A stretch of 64,000 bases of DNA. Source: Lentibacter sp. (lineage in GTDB: Bacteria > Pseudomonadota > Alphaproteobacteria > Rhodobacterales > Rhodobacteraceae). Location: the NCBI GenBank assembly GCA_016744435.1, contig JADGEJ010000018.1, positions 1 to 64,000 of the forward strand, given 5' to 3'. A program made the translations under genes and the position numbers. Position 1 is the first letter of the stretch. Each line of letters starts with the position of its first letter. The notes under the pieces were generated by a model. That model made no database searches. It saw only the letters and a program-made list of their open reading frames with translations, and had not been told where the DNA came from. This document shows positions 43,328 through 52,014 of this stretch, in pieces.

Positions 43328-43756
43328 ATGAAACGGAACAGCCGCCTATCTCTTGCCCTGCACACGCTCAGCCACATGGCGAGTGACTCCGACCGCGTGC
43401 GGACATCTGCAGACATTGCAGATCATGCTGGAACCAATCCCGTGGTCGTGCGCCGTGTGCTTGGAAAACTCCGCGAAGCAGGCCTTTTATCGTCGGAAAA
43501 AGGGCACGCCGGAGGTTGGCGATTGGCCAAGCCAGCTAACAGTATCACACTCGCAGATGTCTACTTGGCGCTTGATGAGCGGCTTGTATCAGGAAACGAC
43601 AGCGACGCCGAGCCATCGCTTTGCAGCGTCGAAACACGCCTCCAAACGCGCATTTCTGAAGTCCTCGATGAAGTCGAAGAGAGCCTTGTGCAACGGCTAC
43701 GCGAAACGAAAATCAGCGACGTTCACCCAAAATCGTGCAGCTATTGCGATAGCTGA
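43328..43756 (+). CDS. Rrf2-family transcriptional regulator
   Basis: This 142-residue regulator has a winged helix-turn-helix: residues 3-20 RNSRLSLALHTLSHMA, then TSADIADHAGTNPVVVRRVLGKLREAGLL and the wing GHAGGWRLAK. The classic Rrf2 triple cysteine that holds an Fe-S cluster is not intact; one Cys lies in SLCSVETR and three lie in the last seven residues (SCSYCDS). It may therefore sense a metal or thiol stress through its tail. It is divergent from the COG0523 GTPase with 105 bp between starts, its likely target. Confidence 0.85.
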   Translation: MKRNSRLSLALHTLSHMASDSDRVRTSADIADHAGTNPVVVRRVLGKLREAGLLSSEKGHAGGWRLAKPANSITLADVYLALDERLVSGNDSDAEPSLCSVETRLQTRISEVLDEVEESLVQRLRETKISDVHPKSCSYCDS

Positions 43757-44222
43757 GCGCTGTTTTTGATTCGTGCTGAATCAGCGCAGCCCCCGCGCTT
43801 TCAATGCCGAACTTGAGGAACACAACGGCAAGGCAGATGAACGTTTGCTTCGCCCCCAAATAGACAGCTGCAAATCGTTGATGGCGCCGGGCAATGCGCC
43901 TTCTGAAGTAGCGCCAATGGTCCGTACCCGAACGCCGTTCTCATACAGCGAGACATTTGTATGGCCTGTAAGGAAGGAACTTGGGCTCTCTTCCCTCCGC
44001 CTTCTATTCATTACTTATACCTATTACCTTACTCCTCCCCATCCTAACAGCAATAGCCCTGTAACACCTGCTACAGGGTAGTCTTCTCTAGCACTGTGGC
44101 ATGGACCTTGAGCGACATGGGAGGGGCGGCCCTCTCGCTGGGGCGGAAACTGGGGCATAACGTGGGGATCTCAGGTAGCCGGCACGCCCTGAGTGTCTTA
44201 TCTAGTTACTATCTGGAGAGTT
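43757..44222. other. 466-bp gap without a supported gene, part AT-rich
   Basis: No frame here looks like a real protein. Bases about 43990-44060 are clearly lower in GC than their surroundings. A hairpin, CCCTGTA/TACAGGG around a GTTACAGG-like loop, lies at 44057-44078. The gap ends at the 3' side of tRNA-Gln, a common insertion point for mobile DNA, but no integrase or repeated tRNA end is visible within the gap. Confidence 0.5.
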
Positions 44223-44297
44223 TGGCTGGGATGGTAGGATTCGAACCTACGATCTACTGTACCAAAAACAGTTGCCCTACCGCTAGGCCACATCCCA
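44223..44297 (-). tRNA. tRNA-Gln (anticodon TTG)
   Basis: On the minus strand a 75-nt cloverleaf starts with TGGGATG and ends with CATCCCA plus G and an encoded CCA. The anticodon stem ACTGT/ACAGT carries the loop TTTTGGT, so the anticodon is TTG (reads CAA). The T loop GGTTCGAATCC is canonical, and the D arm has GCCTAGCGGTAGGGC. Confidence 0.96.
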
Positions 44298-44382
44298 ACT
44301 CTGAGGCGCTAGTTACTCGGCCTTTGCCGCGCTTTCAAGACGGATTGTGAAAATTTTTGCAACTCTTGTGCTCAACTGCGCT

Positions 44383-44892
44383 CTATTCGCGAATTTCTGC
44401 GTCTTTCACGCCCCAAAGCGCGGCTTTTGGCGCCCAGCCTTTGTAGCCACCGGCGTTCAGGCGGCACCAATCGGCTGTGCAAGCGCCGAGTCGCGCGATT
44501 ACGCCCATTTCAAGCCTTGCGCTGATTTGGGTTTGCGGGTCGGGGCGGATGTGCAGTGACACGAGGTCTTTTTCGATGATCACATTGCGAGACCCTGACA
44601 ACAGCGAATAATGCACCCAGCCCCCCGCACCGTCGCGGTCGCGCACGCGGCGCCAGTGGCCATATTCGGCGGTGACTTCAACTGGCATGCCTTTGCGGCG
44701 AAACACCCAGTCGATCTTGTGAGACAGCGACGGGCCGCGCCTGACGTTGCACTCGTCAGACTTGATCGAGACAAACCGTGGAATAGGCAGGTTGGTTACG
44801 CTGCCGCGCTCTCGCACAGGTAACTCCTCCGCAAATGCCGTGCCAGACAGCAAGCCAAAAGCTATCAGAAAGCTTATCAATAGTGTTCTCAT
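44383..44892 (-). CDS. exported bacterial SH3-domain protein
   Basis: This 169-residue protein has a signal peptide (MRTLLISFLIAFGLLSGTAFA). Two SH3-like units follow: one around FVSIKSDECNVRRGPSLSHK (residues about 40-95) and one around LHIRPDPQTQISARLEMG (about 105-155), each with the NVRxGPS/LHIRPDPQ start of SH3b domains. Such proteins bind cell-wall peptides in the periplasm. ATG 44892 gives the best signal peptide; a TTG at 44931 is unlikely. It is divergent from the dehydrogenase gene at 45001. Confidence 0.88.
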   Translation of the reverse strand: MRTLLISFLIAFGLLSGTAFAEELPVRERGSVTNLPIPRFVSIKSDECNVRRGPSLSHKIDWVFRRKGMPVEVTAEYGHWRRVRDRDGAGGWVHYSLLSGSRNVIIEKDLVSLHIRPDPQTQISARLEMGVIARLGACTADWCRLNAGGYKGWAPKAALWGVKDAEIRE

Positions 44893-45000
44893 GGGGCTGC
44901 CCCGCGTTGCCGCAACTTGTTTTTTGCGCAAGGTTCTTGTGCCTCGGCGTTCTATCGGTCAATTTGACAGCAACACGCAGAAAAGAAAAGCAAAGGAAGC

Positions 45001-45993
45001 ATGCCAATGCCATCAGGACGCCTAAGTGTTGTCGTGACGCGACGCCTCCCCGAAGCGGTCGCAACTCGGATGAAGGAACTCTTTGACGTGCAGCTGCGCG
45101 AAGATGACGCTCCGATGAGCCGAGATGAGCTTGCGCAAGCGATGACCAAAGCTGACGTTCTGGTGCCCACGCTGACCGATGAAATTGATGCGCAGCTTCT
45201 GGCGCGAGCGGGCGACAGGCTCAAGCTGATCGCCAACTACGGCGCAGGGTTTGACCACATTGATGTTTCCAGCGCGCGCCAACGCGGCATTCTGGTGTCA
45301 AACACGCCCGGCGTGTCGGCGGATGACACGGCTGATATGACGATGGCTTTGATGATGGCGGTGACGCGCCGCATCCCGGAAGGGCTCGGCATGATGAAAG
45401 AGGGGGGCTTTTCGGGCTTCAGCCCGACTGCGCTGCTCGGCACGCGGATTGGCGGTAAGCGCATCGGCATTCTGGGCATGGGCCGTGTTGGCCAAGCCGT
45501 GGCGCGGCGCGCACAAGCTTTTGGCATGCAGATACACTATCACAACCGCAAGCGGCTGCGCGACGAAACCGAAAGCGCGCTTGAGGCCACCTATTGGGAG
45601 AGCCTTGATCAGATGGTCGCGCGGATGGATGTGATCTCGGTTAACTGCCCGCATACACCTTCGACATTTCACTTGATGAACGCACGCCGCCTCAAACTGA
45701 TGAAGCCGAGTGCTGTGTTGGTGAACACATCTCGTGGCGAGGTGATCGACGAGAATGCGCTGACGCGGATGCTCAAGGCTGGCGAAGTCGCCGGTGCCGG
45801 GCTTGATGTGTTTGAGCACGGTGGTGAAGTGAACGCCGACTTGCGCGCGTTGGATAATGTTGTGCTCTCGCCGCATATGGCCAGCGCCACGCTTGAAGGG
45901 CGGCTGGAAATGGGTGAAAAGGTGATCATCAACATCAAGACATTTGACGACGGGCATCGCCCGCCAGATCAGGTCGTGCCGTCTATGCTCTAG
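45001..45993 (+). CDS. D-isomer-specific 2-hydroxyacid dehydrogenase (glyoxylate reductase-like)
   Basis: This 330-residue NAD(P)H-dependent enzyme has the Rossmann motif GILGMGRVGQAVA near residue 158 and the catalytic set: Arg in NTSRGEVID, Glu in GLDVFEHGGE and His in SPHMASAT. Overall likeness is to glyoxylate/hydroxypyruvate reductases of the GyaR kind; the substrate is not certain. ATG 45001 is only three bases from GGA of the ribosome site; ATG 45007, two codons later, has better spacing and may be the true start. Confidence 0.9.
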   Translation: MPMPSGRLSVVVTRRLPEAVATRMKELFDVQLREDDAPMSRDELAQAMTKADVLVPTLTDEIDAQLLARAGDRLKLIANYGAGFDHIDVSSARQRGILVSNTPGVSADDTADMTMALMMAVTRRIPEGLGMMKEGGFSGFSPTALLGTRIGGKRIGILGMGRVGQAVARRAQAFGMQIHYHNRKRLRDETESALEATYWESLDQMVARMDVISVNCPHTPSTFHLMNARRLKLMKPSAVLVNTSRGEVIDENALTRMLKAGEVAGAGLDVFEHGGEVNADLRALDNVVLSPHMASATLEGRLEMGEKVIINIKTFDDGHRPPDQVVPSML

Positions 45994-46092
45994 GGCCATG
46001 CCTTGGGTTGTGACGCTTTAAAGTATCGAGTTTGCAGGTTTGAAGCAGGCCCTGTCGCAGGTTGCGCGAGGGGCGGAATTGGAGATGCGAAC

Positions 46093-47874
46093 ATGAAGTT
46101 TTTGAGCTGGCTTGTGGCGGGGTTTTGCCTTGCCGGACCTGCCTTTGCCCAAGAGGCTGCGGATTCTGTAGCGCCCGAAACCGCCACGGCGCTGGGAGAG
46201 GTTTCGCTCAGCGAAGCCGTCGCGGCGGCGCAGTCGGCAAAGGCCTCGGGTGTGTCCGTGAAGGCGCAAAGCTGGATGGTCTCTGTGGCCAACCCATATG
46301 CCGCTCAGGCAGGGGCGAAAGTGCTTCAAGACGGGGGGACTGCGGCTGACGCTATGGTGGCGGTTCAAGCCGTGCTCGGGCTTGTCGAGCCGCAAAGTTC
46401 GGGGCTTGGTGGCGGCGCATTCCTGCTTTGGTATGATGCTGCCAGTGGCAAGCTGACCAGCCTTGATGGGCGCGAAAAAGCACCGCTCTCTGCGCACCCC
46501 ACTTTGTTTCAGGACGCTGATGGCACGCCTTTGAAGTTTTTTGATGCCGTTGTTGGCGGCCGCTCTGTTGGGGTGCCGGGCACGCCTGCACTCATGCAAG
46601 AAGCGCACCGCCGCTGGGGCAAAGCCAAATGGGCGGGCCTTTTTTCAGGCGCTATCGAGCTGGCGGTTGACGGCTTTGAGGTTTCGCCGCGGATGGCCGA
46701 AATGGTTGCGAATGATGTCAGCCGCCTTGGCCGCGATGCGACTGCCCGCGCCTATTTTTTGCCAAGGGGTTTTCCCGTACGCGCTGGTGAAACACTGAAG
46801 AACCCAGCCTATGCCGACAGTCTTCGTGCCCTAGCAGGGATGGGCGTTGGCCCGTTTTACACGGGCAAGATTGCCAAGGAGATCGTCGCAAAAGTGCAGG
46901 GCGATCCTAACAACCCGGGTGTGCTCGCCGAGATCGACTTTGCGCTCTACGAGGTGCTTGAGCGCGCGCCTGTTTGCGCCGCTTATCGTGGCCACGAAAT
47001 CTGCGGAATGGGGCCGCCATCCTCGGGCGGGCTGACAGTCGGCCAGATTTTGGGCATGCTGGAGCAGCACGACATGACCGATGCGCAAGACGCCAACGCT
47101 TGGCGGCTCTTGGGCGACGCCAGCCGCCTCGGGTTTGCCGATCGTGGCCGCTATATTGCCGACAGTGACTATGTGCCTGTCCCGACACAAGGCCTGCTTG
47201 CGCCGGATTATTTGGCCAAGCGTGGCGCGTTGCTGGGCGGGCCGCTTGCCCTCACCGACGTGCAGCCGGGCCAGCCTGAGTTTGACCATAGCCACAACCA
47301 AGCTGACGACGAGGCGATAGAGCTGCCCTCGACTTCGCATATCTCGATTGTTGACAGCTTTGGCAACGCGCTGTCGATGACGACAACGATTGAGAACGCC
47401 TTCGGCTCGCGGCTCATGATCGGAGGATTTCTGCTTAACAACGAGCTGACAGATTTCTCGTTCCGCAGCCACAAAGATGGCGTGCCTATCGCCAACCGCG
47501 TTGAGCCGGGCAAGCGCCCGCGCAGCTCGATGGCGCCGACGATTGTGCTGAAAGACGGCAAGCCTGTGGTGGTTGTCGGCAGCCCCGGCGGCTCGCGGAT
47601 CATCCCCTATGTGGCCAAGACGCTCATCGCGCACCTCGACTGGGGGCTGAACGCACAGCAAGCCGTCGCGCTGCCACACTTGGTCAACCGCTTTGGCGCT
47701 TATGACGTGGAAAAGGGCACATCGGCGCATGCCCTTGCAGCCCCCCTGCAAGAGCTTGGCTACGAGGTTAACATCCGCGCGCTCAACTCAGGGATACACA
47801 TGATTGTGCTGAGCAAAGAGGGCCTGTCTGGCGGCGCAGACCCGCGCCGCGAAGGCATTGTTTTGGGAGAATAG
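46093..47874 (+). CDS. ggt: gamma-glutamyltransferase precursor
   Basis: This periplasmic Ntn-hydrolase cleaves gamma-glutamyl bonds such as those of glutathione. The 593-residue precursor has a signal peptide (WLVAGFCLAGPAFA). The nucleophile that becomes the N-terminus of the small subunit is the Thr of PSTSHISIVD, near residue 416. The large subunit has PQSSGLGGGAF near residue 104, and the small one has GSPGGSRIIPY. ATG 46093 gives the signal peptide; longer starts do not. It stands alone between the dehydrogenase and an unknown gene. Confidence 0.95.
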   Translation: MKFLSWLVAGFCLAGPAFAQEAADSVAPETATALGEVSLSEAVAAAQSAKASGVSVKAQSWMVSVANPYAAQAGAKVLQDGGTAADAMVAVQAVLGLVEPQSSGLGGGAFLLWYDAASGKLTSLDGREKAPLSAHPTLFQDADGTPLKFFDAVVGGRSVGVPGTPALMQEAHRRWGKAKWAGLFSGAIELAVDGFEVSPRMAEMVANDVSRLGRDATARAYFLPRGFPVRAGETLKNPAYADSLRALAGMGVGPFYTGKIAKEIVAKVQGDPNNPGVLAEIDFALYEVLERAPVCAAYRGHEICGMGPPSSGGLTVGQILGMLEQHDMTDAQDANAWRLLGDASRLGFADRGRYIADSDYVPVPTQGLLAPDYLAKRGALLGGPLALTDVQPGQPEFDHSHNQADDEAIELPSTSHISIVDSFGNALSMTTTIENAFGSRLMIGGFLLNNELTDFSFRSHKDGVPIANRVEPGKRPRSSMAPTIVLKDGKPVVVVGSPGGSRIIPYVAKTLIAHLDWGLNAQQAVALPHLVNRFGAYDVEKGTSAHALAAPLQELGYEVNIRALNSGIHMIVLSKEGLSGGADPRREGIVLGE

Positions 47875-47964
47875 GCACATATTTTTCTGCAAATAGGCCG
47901 ATTGTTGCCTCAATTTCTCGGTATGTTTGAGCCAAATTATTCATTCGGATACTGGGGTAAACAA

Positions 47965-48369
47965 ATGTCTAGAACTGCTGCACTTTCATTTCTGGCCATC
48001 GCAAGCTTTACGCTCGCGGGCGCAGACTATTACGTTCAGGCTAAAGCTGCCAAGCAAAGCTTCAAAACCTATGGGTTGAGTAACTACAAAGAAAACGTCA
48101 CCGAACGTGTCAGCGCGCTGAGAGAGCCGCAGACAGGCGATGTCTACGCTTCAAATACGCAGAAACCGTCGAGTGAGATTGGCCGCATCAAGACGCAGGC
48201 TCAAGTTGAAGCTGAGCGCAAACGTGAGCTCGACGAGGTGATCCCCGAAGTTTGGGAGCATCTCTCCAGCGCCGATAAAGACGGCTTCAAACTTCCGCAG
48301 ACAGGCCACATGCGCAAATCGAAGGGGATAAGCTTCAAGCGCGTGCAGGTGAAGAAAAACAATCCTTAG
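47965..48369 (+). CDS. secreted or membrane-anchored protein of unknown function
   Basis: This 134-residue protein has an N-terminal hydrophobic segment (TAALSFLAIASFTLAGADYYV) followed by a Lys- and Glu-rich, mostly helical region. I recognise no family. ATG 47965 puts the hydrophobic segment at the N-terminus; ATG 47923 would add 14 residues. The body includes AEAERKRELDEVIPEVWEHL-like charged helices and a basic C-terminus. It lies 90 bp after ggt on the same strand. A real gene is likely from its signal-like start and frame length. Confidence 0.6.
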   Translation: MSRTAALSFLAIASFTLAGADYYVQAKAAKQSFKTYGLSNYKENVTERVSALREPQTGDVYASNTQKPSSEIGRIKTQAQVEAERKRELDEVIPEVWEHLSSADKDGFKLPQTGHMRKSKGISFKRVQVKKNNP

Positions 48370-48429
48370 AGGCTCTCAGAAAGTGCCGCTGTGGCTGGCC
48401 TGTAGCCCTAACAAGGGCGTTTGACGGCA

Positions 48430-48455
48430 CCAACCACTGCTCAACCACTGCTCAG
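48430..48455. repeat. short tandem repeat in the gap before the dimethylglycine dehydrogenase-like gene
   Basis: CAACCACTGCT occurs twice in tandem, followed by a diverged third copy (CAGCCACGGGT). The gap 48370-48569 shows nothing else that I can name. Confidence 0.4.
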
Positions 48456-48569
48456 CCACGGGTTACATGCCTTGGGAGTCGTTTTTTTCCCAAACGGGTC
48501 GGGAGTCTGCGCTGCTGCGCGCGTGCGATGCGTCATATCATGTGCAACGCATTCCAAGGGAGTCGGCGC

Positions 48570-51077
48570 ATGAAAACTCAAGTTAAAGCACTCGTTGTTG
48601 GCGGCGGTGCCGTCGGCACCTCTATTGCTTATCACCTTGCCAAAGCGGGCTGGGATGATGTCATGCTGATCGAGCGTGACGAGCTGACATCAGGCAGCAC
48701 ATGGCACGCGGCGGGCCTTTTGCCGCTGTTCAACATGTCCTACGCGACGACGCATATCCACAAATACTCGGTCGATTTTTACAAATCCCTTGAGGAAGAG
48801 ACTGGCCTCAACGCGGGCTTTGCTGTGGTGGGCAACCTGCGGATGGCGCAGACGCAAGAGCGTATGGACGAGTATATGCTCTATGCCTCGACTGCCGAAA
48901 CTTGCGGCGTGCCTTATGAGTGGCTCACACCTGACGAGATCAAAACGCGCTGGCCGCTCATTCACACCGATGACCTCAAAGGCGCGATCTATCACAACAC
49001 CGATGGCTACATTAACCCCGCCGATGTGACGATGGCGATGGCCAAAGGCGCGCGTCAGCACGGGGCCGTCATCGAGCGTCGCTGGCAGGCAGATGCCTTC
49101 CACTGGACAGGCACGCATTGGGAGGTGACCTGCACCAAAATGGTCGAAAAAGGCGGGAACCTTGTAGCCTCTGACGAGCAGGTGGTTGTCACAGCCGAGC
49201 ACGTCGTCACGGCGTCAGGCAACCACGCGCAGCGCACCGCCAAGATGCTTGGTATCAAGATGCCAGCCATTCCGGTCGAGCACACGTTTATCGTGATGGA
49301 CCAAGACCCTGAGCTGGTGAAATACCGCGCGGCGGGCAACCCAGAGCACCCCGTTGTGCGCGATGCTGACAGCCAGTCTTATGCGCGTGAAGAGCGTGGC
49401 GGCTGGATCTTGGGGATCTACGAAAAAGACGCGCCCGCGCGCTTTGAGCACGGTGTACCAGACAGCTTCCGCGCTGACCTGTTCCCGCTCGATCTTGACC
49501 GTATTGCAGAGCAATATATGGCGATGGCCGAGCGTGTGCCGTCTTGCGCGGACTCGGGCCTCAAGGACGACTTTAACGGCCCGATCTGCTACACGCCCGA
49601 CGGCAACCCGCTGGTTGGGCCTGCGCCCGGCCTGCACAACATGTGGCTGGCTGAGGGCTTCAGCTTTGGCATCACCGCGGCGGGCGGGACGGGCTACTAC
49701 CTCGCGCAGATGATGGTCGATGGCGAGGCCGAGATCGACATGGCGTCGCTTGACCCGAAACGCTATTCGCAAAGCTGGATGACGACAGAGTTCGCTGCGC
49801 GCAAGAACGAAGAGTGCTATGATCACGTCTATGTTTTGCACCACCCTGATGAGGAGCGCCCGGCTGCACGGCCCCTGCGCACAGCGCCTGCGTTTGACCG
49901 CCAAAAAGCCCGTGGGGCGCAGTTTGGCTGGGTCAACGGCTGGGAGCGCCCGAACTACTTCGGCCCGCTTGATGCGCCTGAGAGTTTCGACCACGACGCG
50001 CGCTCTTTCCGCCGTGGCGGTTGGTGGCAGCACGCGGTTGACGAGGCAAAAGCGATCCGCGACGGCGTGGGCCTTGTTGATGCGACAGCCTTCACCAAAC
50101 ATGTCGTAAAAGGCCCCGGCGCGACGCAGTTTCTTGACTGGTTCACCTGCAACAAACTGCCCCGCGTTGGCCGCATCAACCTGACCTACGCGCTCACCAG
50201 TCACGGCACGACGCGCACGGAATACACCATCGTGCGCAACGGCGAAGACAGCTACTACCTCGTCTCGGCGGGCGCCTGGACAGAATACGACGCCGACTAC
50301 CTGCGCAAAGCGGCGGCCTCAAAAATGGACGCGTTCGGCTATATCGAAATTCAGGATGTCACGACGCAATGGGGCGTTTTCGCCATCGCCGGGCCAAAGT
50401 CGCGCGATGTTTTGAAAGAGGTGATTGTTGACGCCGACCCTGAAACGGCGCTGTCAAACAAGCGCTTTCCTTGGCTGTCAGCGCGCCAGATCGAGCTGGG
50501 CATGTGCCCTGTCAACGCGATCCGCGTGGCCTATACGGGCGAGCTGGGTTGGGAGCTGCACCACCCGATGGAGATGCAGAACTACCTGTTCGATCTGCTC
50601 GAAAAGGCAGGCGAAAAGCACGGCATGAAACTGGTTGGCGCGCGCGCGCAAAACTGGCTGCGCCAAGAGAAAAGCTACCGCGCTTTTGGCAACGAGCTTG
50701 GCCGCGACGCGACGCCCGCCGAGGCAGACTTGCCGCGCTTCATTGACCTTGAGAAAGACTTCCACGGCAAGGAGGCGATGGTCGCTGCGGGCATCCGCTC
50801 CAAGGCTTGCACGCTGCTTATCGACGGGCCTGACGACGCTGATCCATGGGGCCACGAAGTGCTCTACACACTCGACGGAACCCGCGCAGGGCGGCTGACA
50901 TCGGGCGGCTACTCGGTGGCGTTCGGAAAGTCGATCGGCATGGGCTATGTGACGCCGGAACTGGCTGTTGAGGGCACTCAACTACGGGTGAAAATGCAAG
51001 ACAAGCTTTGGGATGCGGTTGTGACGTGTGACAGCCCGTATGACCCGACGAACGCAGCTATTCGCAAGGATGGGTGA
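48570..51077 (+). CDS. dimethylglycine/sarcosine dehydrogenase-like flavoprotein with aminomethyltransferase domain
   Basis: This 835-residue enzyme joins an N-terminal FAD amine-oxidase domain (about residues 1-370) to a C-terminal glycine-cleavage T-like domain (about 430-830). The FAD motif VVGGGAVGTSIAYHLA is at the start, and SGSTWHAAGLLP near residue 45 has the histidine that binds FAD covalently in dimethylglycine and sarcosine dehydrogenases. The T-like part has GKEAMVAAG and a folate-binding style core. It should demethylate an N-methylated glycine and pass the carbon to tetrahydrofolate, as in glycine betaine breakdown. ATG 48570 has AAGGGAG nine bases upstream. The exact substrate is not fixed by sequence. 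Confidence 0.88.
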   Translation: MKTQVKALVVGGGAVGTSIAYHLAKAGWDDVMLIERDELTSGSTWHAAGLLPLFNMSYATTHIHKYSVDFYKSLEEETGLNAGFAVVGNLRMAQTQERMDEYMLYASTAETCGVPYEWLTPDEIKTRWPLIHTDDLKGAIYHNTDGYINPADVTMAMAKGARQHGAVIERRWQADAFHWTGTHWEVTCTKMVEKGGNLVASDEQVVVTAEHVVTASGNHAQRTAKMLGIKMPAIPVEHTFIVMDQDPELVKYRAAGNPEHPVVRDADSQSYAREERGGWILGIYEKDAPARFEHGVPDSFRADLFPLDLDRIAEQYMAMAERVPSCADSGLKDDFNGPICYTPDGNPLVGPAPGLHNMWLAEGFSFGITAAGGTGYYLAQMMVDGEAEIDMASLDPKRYSQSWMTTEFAARKNEECYDHVYVLHHPDEERPAARPLRTAPAFDRQKARGAQFGWVNGWERPNYFGPLDAPESFDHDARSFRRGGWWQHAVDEAKAIRDGVGLVDATAFTKHVVKGPGATQFLDWFTCNKLPRVGRINLTYALTSHGTTRTEYTIVRNGEDSYYLVSAGAWTEYDADYLRKAAASKMDAFGYIEIQDVTTQWGVFAIAGPKSRDVLKEVIVDADPETALSNKRFPWLSARQIELGMCPVNAIRVAYTGELGWELHHPMEMQNYLFDLLEKAGEKHGMKLVGARAQNWLRQEKSYRAFGNELGRDATPAEADLPRFIDLEKDFHGKEAMVAAGIRSKACTLLIDGPDDADPWGHEVLYTLDGTRAGRLTSGGYSVAFGKSIGMGYVTPELAVEGTQLRVKMQDKLWDAVVTCDSPYDPTNAAIRKDG

Positions 51078-51082
51078 GTGTT

Positions 51083-51146
51083 CGAATTTGCAAAGCAAAT
51101 CCGACCTAGCGGGGGGCTAGCCCCCCGCACCCCCCAGGATATTTCT
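51083..51146. repeat. dispersed composite repeat, copy 3 (inverted)
   Basis: TTCGAATTTGC..GCAAATCCGACC is followed by a GCGGGGGGCTAGCCCCCCGC hairpin and AGGATATTTC. This is the reverse complement of the order seen at 35598-35660. It fills the gap between convergent genes and may terminate both. Confidence 0.75.
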
Positions 51147-51160
51147 GGAAAGAGGAAGGG

Positions 51161-51913
51161 TTAGCGGGCGCGTTGCTTTAACCAGCGTTTCCAAGCTTTT
51201 CGATTGCCGTTGAACAGGTTGATGTCAACGCCACCTTGGATGCCGTCAATCAGCCCTGTGCTGGTATATTGCCAGAACTGCCATTTTTGGCTTGGGTAGG
51301 CTTCGGCGGGTGTCTTGGCGGTTGTGCGCAGCCAGAACTCGACGCCTTTGAGGCGGCCCAAGTCGTTGTCTTTGAAAAAGCCCGGCGTCGTGTAGACCAC
51401 TGGCCGCTGGCCATAGTGCTTTTCTAGAATGTTCATGAACGTCGCCATGTTGCGCCGCACGTCGCGGGCGGGCGGGCGCAGCTTGCAGGTTGGCGAAAAC
51501 GGGTTCCACTCCATGTCAAGCACGGGTGGCAAAGCTCCGCGTGTCTTGGGAACATTCTTGATGAACCAGCGCGCTTGCACACGGGCAGGGGTGCAGAAAT
51601 AGTAGAAGTGATAGGCGCCCACAGGCACGCCCGCGCGGCGCGCACCGCGCCAGTGTGACGTGAACATCGGGTCAAGCAAGTCACCGCCTTCTGTTGCTTT
51701 GACAAAGGCGAAGCTTACGCCTGCCTTACGGGCGCGCCGCCAGTTGATGCTTTGTTGAAAGCGTGCAGCGTCGATGCCATGGATCGGATATTTGTGTGGC
51801 GCGCGGCTGTTAAAATCAACCGGGTCTTTGTCGTCAAACCGTGGGCCCGCGAGGGCAGGCGCAGTGAGCGCGGGGGCGGCGAGCAGTAAAACCAGTGCAA
51901 AAATGCGGAACAT
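51161..51913 (-). CDS. glycoside hydrolase family 25 muramidase
   Basis: This 250-residue exported enzyme has a signal peptide (FALVLLLAAPALTAPALA) and a GH25 barrel, the Chalaropsis-type lysozyme fold. Active-site segments are HGIDAARFQ near residue 45, FVKATEGGD near 70, GAYHFYYF near 98 and LDMEWN near 131, the last with the catalytic acid pair. It would cut the glycan strands of peptidoglycan in the periplasm. No holin or phage genes are near, so a cell-wall remodelling role is likelier than a phage origin. Confidence 0.92.
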   Translation of the reverse strand: MFRIFALVLLLAAPALTAPALAGPRFDDKDPVDFNSRAPHKYPIHGIDAARFQQSINWRRARKAGVSFAFVKATEGGDLLDPMFTSHWRGARRAGVPVGAYHFYYFCTPARVQARWFIKNVPKTRGALPPVLDMEWNPFSPTCKLRPPARDVRRNMATFMNILEKHYGQRPVVYTTPGFFKDNDLGRLKGVEFWLRTTAKTPAEAYPSQKWQFWQYTSTGLIDGIQGGVDINLFNGNRKAWKRWLKQRAR

Positions 51914-52014
51914 GAAAAAGACCCTGAAATGAGTTTGAATATCCTCTCAGGGTCTAGGGTTGCGCGCGGCCAGTCAACCGACTTCATGGCGCGCGCGGAT
52001 ATGTGCCGAATTCG

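Noticed and set aside
43773-44081. A 102-codon plus-strand frame in the gap after the Rrf2 gene
   Set aside because: It has no ribosome site, odd composition and no family pattern, and it spans a hairpin; treated as non-coding.
44223-44297. tRNA-Gln as an attachment site of an integrated element
   Set aside because: No integrase and no repeated tRNA end is seen on either side within the window; kept only as a weak note.
51161-51913. GH25 muramidase as a prophage endolysin
   Set aside because: It has a signal peptide and no phage genes nearby, so a cellular enzyme is more likely.
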